DNA of 64,000 nucleotides, from contig NZ_NXGX01000005.1 of NCBI RefSeq assembly GCF_002844275.1, positions 456,158 through 520,157 on the forward strand. The letters are read 5' to 3'. Numbering within the stretch: position 1 is the first letter of the stretch; each line of letters begins with the position of its first letter. The notes under the pieces were generated by a model, which was not told the origin of the DNA, did no database searches, and saw nothing but the letters and a program-made list of their open reading frames with translations. Positions 45,034 to 53,462 of this stretch are shown piece by piece. The DNA comes from Thalassospira lohafexi (lineage in GTDB: Bacteria; Pseudomonadota; Alphaproteobacteria; Rhodospirillales; Thalassospiraceae). A program made the translations under genes and the position numbers.

Positions 45034-46026
45034 CTATAATCTATTGATTGCATCCATGACGTCTTCTTCAATTTCTATGCCGTCGACTTCGGCTTTCAGT
45101 CTAATGGACTTACCGCGCCGCCCCGGAAGTCGTACACCTTCTTCGGCGGCAATTTCATTGGCAATGCTGGCAAGGTGATCTGCAATATCGGGCCCACCGG
45201 TTGCTACTGGATCAATGGCAATGATCATTTGTCCCAATGCAGGTGGCTTGCCCTTATCATCAAACAGCGATGATGACTGATGACCAAACTGTGCGCCGGT
45301 AAGACCCGCTGCCAAAAGTTCAACCATCATGGCAAGTGCCGCACCCTTTACCCCGCCAGCAGGAACCATGGTGCCCTCAAGGGCCTTCGCCGCATCGGTT
45401 GTCGGATTGCCATCTGTATCGACCGCCCAGTCATCGGGTATGGAAACACCTTTTTGTTTGGCCGCCATGATCTTGCCGCGCGCGACCTTGGACAAGGCAA
45501 GGTCAATCACAATCGGGTCACCGGCATTTCCAACCGGCACACCAAAGGCAATCGGATTGGTTCCAAACATTGGGCGACGCCCACCCCATGCCGCCATCGC
45601 AGCCGGTGCATTGGCAAACATCATGGCCGCCAGTCCCTGCTCGGCCAGTCGTTCAACCGTCAGCCCCATAACACCCGCATGATGTGATTTATGGATAGAT
45701 GCAATCGCGATACCCTGACGACGTGCCATTTCGGGCAGATGTTTAACCATCAAATCCAACGCCGGATAGGCAAAACCAAATTGCGCATCAATCTGCAAAA
45801 CGCCCGGTGTCGGCTTTTGCATTGTCGGCGTGGCAAAGCCATCGACTTTGCCTGCACGTGCCTGAGCACAATAGGCAGGTACACGACGAAATCCATGCCC
45901 ACCCTGCCCGGATGCCTCAGCCGTTACCAGCGCCGTTGCCACGGATGTCGCGTTGTCTTTACTGACCTTTGATCGGATCAATGTATCACTGACGAGCGCA
46001 TGCGCATCGGATAAGGAGATTTTCAT
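45034..46026 (-). CDS. Ldh-family (malate/L-lactate dehydrogenase-like) NAD(P) oxidoreductase
   Basis: A 330-residue member of the PF02615 family, whose NADH fold differs from classical lactate dehydrogenases. Visible blocks are SGQGGHGFRRVPAYC, HKSHHAGVMGLTVERLAEQGL (His near the active site), GTNPIAFGVP and GAALAMMVELLAAGL. Relatives reduce or oxidise 2-hydroxyacids such as malate, sulfolactate or ureidoglycolate; the substrate cannot be read here. It is a single leftward gene between phnC and a META lipoprotein gene. Confidence 0.87.
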   Translation of the reverse strand: MKISLSDAHALVSDTLIRSKVSKDNATSVATALVTAEASGQGGHGFRRVPAYCAQARAGKVDGFATPTMQKPTPGVLQIDAQFGFAYPALDLMVKHLPEMARRQGIAIASIHKSHHAGVMGLTVERLAEQGLAAMMFANAPAAMAAWGGRRPMFGTNPIAFGVPVGNAGDPIVIDLALSKVARGKIMAAKQKGVSIPDDWAVDTDGNPTTDAAKALEGTMVPAGGVKGAALAMMVELLAAGLTGAQFGHQSSSLFDDKGKPPALGQMIIAIDPVATGGPDIADHLASIANEIAAEEGVRLPGRRGKSIRLKAEVDGIEIEEDVMDAINRL

Positions 46027-46262
46027 AATGAGGTGACCTTGGGCTTGGACATTTTGTCATGATTGGCAGGAGCTATACCATAGCCAAATCCACCCACAGT
46101 GCGCAAAGGCGTTTTCATTCCAGTATATGGATAATGATTAGGATCAGGCCTTCCGCTAAAATGTTGCCTTAAACATATGCAACAGTGTCCCTGAGAATAG
46201 GGAACAGTCGGGCCATACTTGTGCGGTATGGATCGCGACGGAGATAAAAACGGAAAATCAAC

Positions 46263-46727
46263 ATGCTTACTGTCAAATCGACGACGCTTTCTTCCATTGC
46301 TTTGGCAAGTGCCCTGTTGCTGGCAGCCTGCACCACCACCAGCAGATCGGAAAACCCAGGAATGGCAAGTAACTGGTCGGCAATAACAGGCAAGGATTGG
46401 CAACTTTCAATGGTCATGGACGGAAGCAAAACCCTGACCCCAATGTCACCCGTTCTGGCAACTGCAAATTTCACCAAAGACAGCAAAGTTGTCGGATCAA
46501 CCGGCTGCAACCGTTACTTTGGTACATATGAAGAAAACGATGGCAAACTGAAATTATCGCCACTTGGCGCCACGCAAATGATGTGCGTTGAAGATGCCAT
46601 GGAGATTGAAAACGCATTTAACAATGCGATGGAAAAGGTCACCGATTGGCAGCTTGCCAAAGATGCGCTGGTGCTAAGCGACACCAACGGAAAACCAATC
46701 ATGGAATTTGTCCCGATTACCCCGTGA
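46263..46727 (+). CDS. META domain (HslJ-like) lipoprotein
   Basis: A 154-residue protein with a lipoprotein signal (LLLAACTTT, Cys about residue 22) and a META domain: NWSAITGKDWQLSMVMDG, STGCNRYFGTYEENDGKLKLSPLGATQMMCVEDAMEIE. The conserved Cys pair of the family (in GCNRY and MMC) is present. HslJ-like proteins are linked to heat and envelope stress. It is followed by a palindromic terminator. Confidence 0.88.
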   Translation: MLTVKSTTLSSIALASALLLAACTTTSRSENPGMASNWSAITGKDWQLSMVMDGSKTLTPMSPVLATANFTKDSKVVGSTGCNRYFGTYEENDGKLKLSPLGATQMMCVEDAMEIENAFNNAMEKVTDWQLAKDALVLSDTNGKPIMEFVPITP

Positions 46728-46768
46728 AGACGACATTAGAGACAAGTGCACTTCAACAGCGCCAAATA

Positions 46769-46800
46769 GAAAAAGGGGTGCAAATTTGCACCCCTTTTTC
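46769..46800. terminator. Bidirectional terminator between META lipoprotein and BCCT genes
   Basis: AAAAAGGGGTGCAAA and TTTGCACCCCTTTTT form an uninterrupted 15-bp perfect palindrome with A and T ends; it serves both convergent genes. Confidence 0.92.
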
Positions 46801-46837
46801 ACCATATATTTCTGCCTGTTTTCAGCAGGGCTCGATA

Positions 46838-48508
46838 TCACTTGGTGCTATCGGTCGCCTCGGAATTTGCACCAACTGCCTTGGGCTCTGTACGCAATCC
46901 TTGAATGATTGAGTAACACGCCAGTAGCAGCACAATTGCAAACGGGAAGCCGGTTGAAACCGCCATCGCCTGTAATGACCCGAGACCACCACCCAGAAGC
47001 AGTGCAATGGCCACCAGTCCTTCGAACGTGCACCAGAACACGCGCTGCGGCACTGGTGCATCCACCTTGCCACCGGCCGTGATTGTATCGATCACAAGCG
47101 AACCGGAATCCGACGAGGTGACAAAGAATACAATCACCAGAACGATACCAAGGAAGGATGTAATTGCCTGCAATGGCATCTGTTCAAGCATCGTAAACAG
47201 CTTGATCGGAAGGCCAGCTTCGGCAATTGCGGTAACACCATCAGTAACCATGTGAACGGCAGTCCCGCCAAATGCGGTCATCCACAGAATGCAGACCAGT
47301 GACGGGATGATCAGGACGCAAGTGATGAACTCACGCACGGTCCGACCACGCGAAACACGCGCAATGAACATGCCGACAAACGGTGACCATGAAATCCACC
47401 ACGCCCAATAGAACGATGTCCAACCTTGGCTGAAGTTGGTATCGGCACGGCCAACCGGATTGGAAAGTGCGGGCAGATATTCAACATAGGCCACCAGACT
47501 GGTGAAGAATCCCTTGATGATATCCATCGTCGGCCCGACCAGCACAACAAACAGCAACAGCAATGCGGCCAGCACCATATTGATTTCCGAAAGGCGTTTA
47601 ACCCCCGCATCAAGCCCGGCCAGAACCGAAATCAGGGCAACGCCTGTGATCGCAATGATCAGGAAGATCTTTGATCCATCGCTAACCGGAATATCAAACA
47701 GGAAGTTAAGACCGGCATTGGCCTGCTCTGCCCCGAAACCAAGGGAGGTCGCCAAGCCAAACAGCGTGGCAAAAACCGCCAAAATATCGATGCAATGACC
47801 AGTCCAGCCCCAAACGCGTTCGCCAAAGATCGGATAGAAAACCGACCGCATGGTAAGCGGCAATCCCTTGTTAAAGGAAAACAGCGCAAGTGCCAGTGCC
47901 ACAGTCGCATAAATTGCCCACGGATGAAGGCCCCAATGGAAAATCGTTGCTGCCATGCCAAGATCAAATGCGCCATCTGCGTCACCGGCCGCACCACCAA
48001 GCGGAGCCCAATCTGTCCGCATGCCATCATCGCCAAACGCAGTTCCGCCGAACGAGGACGTGAAATGCGAAATCGGTTCAGACACCCCATAGAACATCAG
48101 ACCGATGCCCATGCCCGCGGCAAACAGCATCGCGAACCAGCCCGAATAAGAGTAATCAGGGGTCGCATCTGCCCCACCAAGACGCACGCGGCCAAGCGGT
48201 GAAACAATTAAGAACAGGCACAAAACGACAAAGACATTGGCAACCGACAGGAAGAACCAGTCAAAAGTCGATGTCAGCCAACCGCGGAGGTCGTTAAACA
48301 TCGGCCCGACACTTTCCTGAAAGGCCAGTGTGAGAAAGACGAAGGCAACAATCGCCAAACCCGAAATCAAAAAGACCGGGTTATGTACATCAAGACCAAA
48401 GGGCCCGATTTCTTTTTGGATATTGTCCTGCCCGATTTCATAATCTGTCTGAATCGGGTTTGCCGCACCATCCGGGCTTTCAATGCCCGTGTCAGCTTCT
48501 GACCCCAT
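46838..48508 (-). CDS. BCCT-family betaine/carnitine/choline transporter
   Basis: A 556-residue protein with twelve hydrophobic segments. The family hallmark WAWWISWSPFVGMFIARVSRGRTVREFI is intact, as are GVSEPISHF and FHWGLHPWAIYATVALALALF. It takes up a quaternary-ammonium or related compatible solute with Na+ or H+. Carnitine is a reasonable candidate because a carnitine-degradation locus lies about 12 kb to the right, but the link is not shown. It is expressed after a universal stress protein gene, with a good AGGGAG ribosome-binding site. Confidence 0.93.
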   Translation of the reverse strand: MGSEADTGIESPDGAANPIQTDYEIGQDNIQKEIGPFGLDVHNPVFLISGLAIVAFVFLTLAFQESVGPMFNDLRGWLTSTFDWFFLSVANVFVVLCLFLIVSPLGRVRLGGADATPDYSYSGWFAMLFAAGMGIGLMFYGVSEPISHFTSSFGGTAFGDDGMRTDWAPLGGAAGDADGAFDLGMAATIFHWGLHPWAIYATVALALALFSFNKGLPLTMRSVFYPIFGERVWGWTGHCIDILAVFATLFGLATSLGFGAEQANAGLNFLFDIPVSDGSKIFLIIAITGVALISVLAGLDAGVKRLSEINMVLAALLLLFVVLVGPTMDIIKGFFTSLVAYVEYLPALSNPVGRADTNFSQGWTSFYWAWWISWSPFVGMFIARVSRGRTVREFITCVLIIPSLVCILWMTAFGGTAVHMVTDGVTAIAEAGLPIKLFTMLEQMPLQAITSFLGIVLVIVFFVTSSDSGSLVIDTITAGGKVDAPVPQRVFWCTFEGLVAIALLLGGGLGSLQAMAVSTGFPFAIVLLLACYSIIQGLRTEPKAVGANSEATDSTK

Positions 48509-48573
48509 TTTAAACTCCCTAAGTTTATTTGATTTACAGCTACCCCTAGCCGAAAATTCGATAAGGCAGTTGC

Positions 48574-48987
48574 TTAACGCACGAGCATCACAGAAAGATC
48601 CGAGTGAGAAGCAACATATCCTCCGTGCGAGGTAAAAACATGATCAGCTATACCGGGAACATGCGTTGCCATCACAATCAGATCGGCTTTGAGTTCATCG
48701 GCCTTTGCAACAAGTGCCTTACTCAGGTCAACAGCCGGATCGTGCGAGATATGTGCAATTGCTGTTGCAGTAACGCCAAATTTCGTACGGCAATCCTTGG
48801 CAAACTCAGATAATTTCTGTTCAAATTCCTTGGGCGTATGCGCCACATCCGAAGGTGTATTTACCCCCACCCCGAGGAAACAGATTTCCGCCTTGTAATG
48901 CAGAGCTAGATCGACGGCCGTTTGAATTGCCTTTTCCAATTTGTCGACGTGGGCCAAATCGACAGGCACGAGCATCTTTTGATACAT
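48574..48987 (-). CDS. Universal stress protein (UspA family)
   Basis: A 137-residue single-domain Usp protein: YQKMLVPVDLAHVDKLEKAIQTAVDLA at the N-terminus and the C-terminal ADLIVMATHVPGIADHVFTSHGGYVASHSDLSVMLVR, the nucleotide-binding tail of the family. It is 65 bases upstream of the BCCT gene, reading the same way, with GGAGGAA before its ATG. Usp partners of compatible-solute transporters (such as TeaD) are known to tune uptake, so this pair may be functional. Confidence 0.9.
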   Translation of the reverse strand: MYQKMLVPVDLAHVDKLEKAIQTAVDLALHYKAEICFLGVGVNTPSDVAHTPKEFEQKLSEFAKDCRTKFGVTATAIAHISHDPAVDLSKALVAKADELKADLIVMATHVPGIADHVFTSHGGYVASHSDLSVMLVR

Positions 48988-49849
48988 CTATTCCTCCGTT
49001 ATGTGCACCACCCTTACAATCAGATCCGTTACGATTAGCAGGACAGTTTCGAAAGCGTAACACCGACAGGCATCTAAATCAAAATCACCATTTACAAAGT
49101 CTGTCTTTCGCATTCGCAAAATAGTCGAGGAAATTTAGGAACCTGTCGTTTGACAGTAGTTGTTCATGAAACCTGTCTGGATAGGATTGGATCTCTGCAA
49201 TCCATTTCGAATCGCAATTTCGAATATTTTTTGATCAACCCAACTGACTTTTGTCGGTTGGTTCTGGTCTTTTTCCTGTTGGAACATGAAAATTTCAATT
49301 TTTTTTAATCCGATAATTCACGCATATACCAATTGGCATTCGCACGGCATCAACCCCTTATTCTGCAAGGTGTTTCAAAGAAAAACATATCGGTTTTCTA
49401 TGCTATTTTTTCGCGAAGATTATTGGTCGAACATCTATTTTCAGGTGCGAAAATCCTCTGACACATCCTGCCACGGCTTGATGCATACAAGGCACCCATG
49501 TCACCATGCGGCAGATTTGTGCACTGTCTGTCCCACACAACACGTGCTGCCACGCCGAGACATTAATTGGTTTCGGTGAGGTTGACCTGTTGGGTGTTTT
49601 TCCTTTTAGGAGTTGCATCCTTGGTAGTGCACACACCCGTAGGGGATCAATTTTGTGGCCAAAGGGGGGCTCATCAACTGCACAAAAGCAGAGGCATGAC
49701 AAACAAGCAGAAATGAAAACTGCACCATGCCCGATGTGCCGAAACGGTACCAAGACCGGCTTTGAAGAACCAAGACCAATCGCTACGCCGGTACTGCCAC
49801 AGCAATACATAATTCAACAAGTTTATGACATATCAGAGAAGGAACTGGG
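48988..49849. other. Large divergent intergenic region upstream of the peptide ABC operon
   Basis: 862 bases with no supported gene. It contains two identical ATTTCGAAT copies four bases apart (49204-49212, 49217-49225), a stem CCAACTGAC/GTCGGTTGG (49239-49260) followed by a T-rich stretch, and long runs of T near 49298. A 115-codon frame ending at 49853 has no convincing start or similarity. The length suggests complex regulation or a decayed gene. Confidence 0.5.
49204..49225. repeat. Short direct repeat ATTTCGAAT x2
   Basis: Two exact 9-base copies separated by CGCA; each contains the palindrome TTCGAA. Could be a binding site for a dimeric regulator in the usp/peptide-ABC divergent promoter region; no regulator is known. 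Confidence 0.5.
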
Positions 49850-51439
49850 ATGACTGATCCTATCAAGTATTTTGCGTCACGTGTCAGTGCACACGAAATG
49901 AACCGTCGTGAATTCATTGGCCGTTCCATGGCCGCAGGCCTGACCCTTGCGGCAGCGACCAGCCTTTATGGCAAATCTGCCATGGCACAGGAACCCAAGC
50001 GCGGCGGTCACCTGAAGCTCGGCCTGCAGGGCGGTTCTTCAACCGACGTCATTGATCCGGCGAAATCTTCTTCGCAGTTCACTTTTGCCATGAACCGTAA
50101 CTGGGGCGACACGCTTGTCGAATCGCACCCGACAAGCGGCTTGGCTGTACCGGCACTTGCTGAATCCTGGGAACCGAATGCCGACGCATCGGTGTGGACT
50201 TTTAAAATCCGCAAGGGCGTTGAATTCCACAATGGTTCCGAACTGACCATTGATGACGTTATCAAAACCCTGAACCGTCACACCGATGAAAAATCGGAAT
50301 CCGGTGCTTTGGGTGTTCTCGGTTCGATCAAAGGTATCGAAAACAAAGGTGGCGACTTGGTCATCACCCTTTCTGAAGGCAACGCTGATCTTCCACTGCT
50401 GCTGAGCGATTATCACCTCGTGATCCAGCCGGACGGCGGGTATGATGATCCAAGCTCAGGCATCGGTACCGGTCCGTTCAAAGTCGACAACTTCGAAGCC
50501 GGTGTCCGCGCGACATTTGTTAAAAACGAAAACGACTGGCGCAGTGACCGCGGCTATGTTGATTCCGTCGAAATGATCGTGATGAACGATGCCACCGCCC
50601 GTATGGCAGCCCTGTCATCGGGTCAGGTTCACTTCATCAACCGCGTTGATCCAAAAACCGTCAGCCTGCTCAAGCGTGCACCGAATGTTGATATCCAGAC
50701 CACATCCGGTCGGGGTCACTATGTCTTCATCATGCATTGCAACACCGCACCGTTCGATAATAACGATCTGCGTCTGGCGCTGAAACATGCGATGGACCGT
50801 GAAACCATGGTCGAAAAGATTCTTGGCGGTTATGGCAAAGTCGGTAACGATTTCCCGATCAACGAAACATATGCCCTGTTCCCGGAAGGCATCGAACAGC
50901 GTTCGTACGATCCGGATAAGGCCGCATTCCACTTCAAGAAATCCGGTCATGACGGATCGGTTCTCTTGCGCACATCCGACGTTGCATTCCCGGGCGCTGT
51001 TGATGCAGCCGTTCTCTATCAGGAAAGTGCGAAAAAAGCCGGTATCGACATCGAAATCAAACGTGAGCCGGGTGACGGTTACTGGTCAAACGTCTGGAAC
51101 GTTCAACCGTTCAGCACCTCTTACTGGGGTGGTCGTCCGACCCAGGATCAGATGTATTCAACCGCATATCTGTCGTCCGCTGACTGGAATGATACCCGTT
51201 TCTTCAACACTGATTTCGATAAAGTGTTGCTCGAAGCGCGTGCCGAACTGGATCAGAACAAGCGTAAAGAAATGTACCACGACATGGCACTGATGGTCCG
51301 TGATACCGGCGGTTTAATCCTGCCGATGTTTAACGACTTTGTGAATGCGACGACGACGAATGTTTCTGGTTTTGTTCAGGACATTGGTAACGACATGTCA
51401 AACGGCTATGTCGCAACACGTCTGTGGCTCAATAGCTAA
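49850..51439 (+). CDS. Peptide/opine-type ABC transporter substrate-binding protein (Tat-exported)
   Basis: A 529-residue SBP_bac_5 (DppA/OppA-like) protein. A twin-arginine motif NRREFIGRSMAAGL begins at about residue 18 and the signal ends near AMAQ, so it is folded before export. The mature body includes ALAESWEPNADASVWTFKIRKGVEFHNGSELTIDDV, the canonical family block. With the permeases and double ATPase it forms an importer for peptides or peptide-like compounds. GAAGGA precedes the ATG. Confidence 0.93.
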   Translation: MTDPIKYFASRVSAHEMNRREFIGRSMAAGLTLAAATSLYGKSAMAQEPKRGGHLKLGLQGGSSTDVIDPAKSSSQFTFAMNRNWGDTLVESHPTSGLAVPALAESWEPNADASVWTFKIRKGVEFHNGSELTIDDVIKTLNRHTDEKSESGALGVLGSIKGIENKGGDLVITLSEGNADLPLLLSDYHLVIQPDGGYDDPSSGIGTGPFKVDNFEAGVRATFVKNENDWRSDRGYVDSVEMIVMNDATARMAALSSGQVHFINRVDPKTVSLLKRAPNVDIQTTSGRGHYVFIMHCNTAPFDNNDLRLALKHAMDRETMVEKILGGYGKVGNDFPINETYALFPEGIEQRSYDPDKAAFHFKKSGHDGSVLLRTSDVAFPGAVDAAVLYQESAKKAGIDIEIKREPGDGYWSNVWNVQPFSTSYWGGRPTQDQMYSTAYLSSADWNDTRFFNTDFDKVLLEARAELDQNKRKEMYHDMALMVRDTGGLILPMFNDFVNATTTNVSGFVQDIGNDMSNGYVATRLWLNS

Positions 51440-51475
51440 GATCGAGATCGGGATTTATCCCAATTACGATTATGC

Positions 51476-51501
51476 GGGATCACGGTTTTCACCGTGATCC
51501 C
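51476..51501 (+). promoter_or_regulatory. Hairpin between the binding-protein and permease genes
   Basis: GGGATCACGGT and ACCGTGATCCC form an 11-bp perfect stem with a 4-base loop (51476-51486, 51491-51501), 36 bases after the binding-protein stop codon and without a T tract. Likely to stabilise the binding-protein mRNA or lower read-through. Confidence 0.7.
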
Positions 51502-51630
51502 CATCTCGTTGTTGGCTCACGTGATTGAATGACGGTCTGATCGAAAATTCCAGATTGGTTACGAAGATGATTCTTCGTTGTCCCACCCGTCTTGAATTTC
51601 CGCTCAGGCCCATACAGGGAGAATGTGTTT

Positions 51631-52638
51631 ATGGCCAATCCCTTGGCCGGCGTGTACGCCGCGCGACACCGACTAAAAGAAAGCCATCCTTTGACGGTCT
51701 TGATCGTCGAACGGCTGGGTTTGAGTTTGCTGTTGCTTTGGGCTGTTTCAGTCCTGATCTTTGCAGGGATCGAAGCCTTGCCGGGTGATTTCGCCCAAAC
51801 TTACCTTGGTCAATCGGCCACACCACAGTCCATTGCAAATATCCGGGCCGATCTTGGTCTCGACCGCCCGATCACCACGCGCTATTTCGAATGGCTTGGC
51901 GGGGTTGTGCAGGGGGATTTTGGCAACAGCTGGGCCAGTGGCGCCCCAGTAACCGAACAAATCACCAAACGCCTTGGTAACTCGTTATTCTTGGCGTTCT
52001 TTGCGGCGGCCATTTCCGTACCGCTGGCCGTTGGCCTTGGCATGGTTGCAGTCCATTATCGCAACCGTATTCCCGACCGTGTGATTAACATCCTCTCACT
52101 GGCGGCAATTTCATTGCCTGAATTCTTTATCGGCTATCTGCTGATTGTCTTCTTTGCTGTTCAGCTGGGTGTCGCGACATTTCCATCAACCGTCTATGAC
52201 GGCATGCCGTGGTCTGAACGCATGGCGGCCATAGCTTTGCCAACGGCAACACTGGTTATGGTGGTCTTGGCCCATATGATGCGTATGACCCGTGCGGCCA
52301 TCATTAGTGTGATGTCATCGGCATATATGGAAACCGCCGAACTCAAGGGCCTTGGCGCCTTTAAGGCAATTGTCAAACATGCAGCACCAAACGCCATTGC
52401 CCCAATCGTCAACGTGGTTGCACTGAACCTGGCTTACCTGGTTGTCGGTGTTGTCGTGGTCGAGGTTGTCTTTGTCTATCCCGGCATGGGGCAATATATG
52501 GTCGATGCCGTTACGGTACGCGACATGCCCGTGGTACAGGCCTGCGGCCTGATCTTTGCTGCGGTTTATATCCTTTTGAACATGGTGGCCGATCTTGTCG
52601 CCATTATCGCCAATCCGAGACTGAGGCATCCGCGATGA
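51631..52638 (+). CDS. ABC transporter permease (DppB-like)
   Basis: A 335-residue membrane protein with six hydrophobic segments and the permease motif EAA-like ELKGLGAFKAIVKHAAPNAIAPIVN. The N-terminal GLSLLLLWAVSVLIF and LPGDFAQTYLG are typical of DppB. The ATG at 51631 is chosen for the AGGGAGA ribosome-binding site. The stop overlaps the next gene by four bases. Confidence 0.93.
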   Translation: MANPLAGVYAARHRLKESHPLTVLIVERLGLSLLLLWAVSVLIFAGIEALPGDFAQTYLGQSATPQSIANIRADLGLDRPITTRYFEWLGGVVQGDFGNSWASGAPVTEQITKRLGNSLFLAFFAAAISVPLAVGLGMVAVHYRNRIPDRVINILSLAAISLPEFFIGYLLIVFFAVQLGVATFPSTVYDGMPWSERMAAIALPTATLVMVVLAHMMRMTRAAIISVMSSAYMETAELKGLGAFKAIVKHAAPNAIAPIVNVVALNLAYLVVGVVVVEVVFVYPGMGQYMVDAVTVRDMPVVQACGLIFAAVYILLNMVADLVAIIANPRLRHPR

Positions 52639-53462
52639 GATTACGTGAAATCCCGCTGACCGCCTGGATCGGTATTCTGGGCATTCTGTTTGCATTTTTC
52701 TGTGCTGTTTTTGCATCCCTTATTGCACCCTTTGGCGAACGTGAAATTGTTGCCGGCGTTTGGGAACCCGCCAATGAGCTTTACCTTCTGGGCACAGATA
52801 ACCTCGGACGTGATCTGTTATCGCGCTTGATTTACGGTGCACAAACAACGCTGTTTGTATCGCTTGCGGCATCAATCCTGTCGTTTTCGATCGGTATTTT
52901 CCTGAGCTTCACAGCCGCCGTATCGGGCGGTCCGATTGATCAGGGGCTCTCACGCCTGAACGATTTGATGATGTCGATCCCGACATTGATCTTTGCACTG
53001 GTGGTTTTGGCGGTCCTGCCGCAAAATATCTTTATCCTGATTGCTGTTATGGCCATTTTGGATTCCACGCGGGTCTATCGTCTGGGCCGTGCCGTGGCAC
53101 TTGATATCGCGGTCATGGAATTTGTCGAAGCCGCCAAGCTGCGCGGTGAAGGCCGGATGTGGATCATTTTCCGCGAAATTCTGCCTAATGCGCTCTCTCC
53201 ATTACTTGCGGAATTTGGTCTTCGCTTCGCCTTCTCGATCCTGTTCCTGTCGACCCTGTCATTTCTGGGCCTCGGCATCCAACCGCCTGCGGCGGACTGG
53301 GGCGGCATGGTCAAAGACAACAAAGACGGTATCATTTTCGGCATTCAGGCCGCCCTTATTCCCGGCGGGGCAATTGCAGCACTGGCCGTCTGTGTGAACA
53401 TGGTCGTCGACTGGTTGTTAAAACGTACGTCCAGCCTGAAAGGAGGACGCGGTGATGCCTGA
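52635..53462 (+). CDS. ABC transporter permease (DppC-like)
   Basis: A 275-residue permease of the DppC/OppC type with the family TDNLGRDLLSRLIYGAQTTLFVS opening and the EAA-like loop AAKLRGEGRMWIIFREILPNALSPL. It is translationally coupled to DppB (overlap) and to the ATPase downstream (8 bases). Confidence 0.93.
   Translation: MRLREIPLTAWIGILGILFAFFCAVFASLIAPFGEREIVAGVWEPANELYLLGTDNLGRDLLSRLIYGAQTTLFVSLAASILSFSIGIFLSFTAAVSGGPIDQGLSRLNDLMMSIPTLIFALVVLAVLPQNIFILIAVMAILDSTRVYRLGRAVALDIAVMEFVEAAKLRGEGRMWIIFREILPNALSPLLAEFGLRFAFSILFLSTLSFLGLGIQPPAADWGGMVKDNKDGIIFGIQAALIPGGAIAALAVCVNMVVDWLLKRTSSLKGGRGDA

Noticed and set aside
49506..49853. 115-codon frame ending at the start of the peptide-binding protein gene
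   Set aside because: Cys-rich, irregular sequence with no good start or domain; the region is better seen as regulatory.
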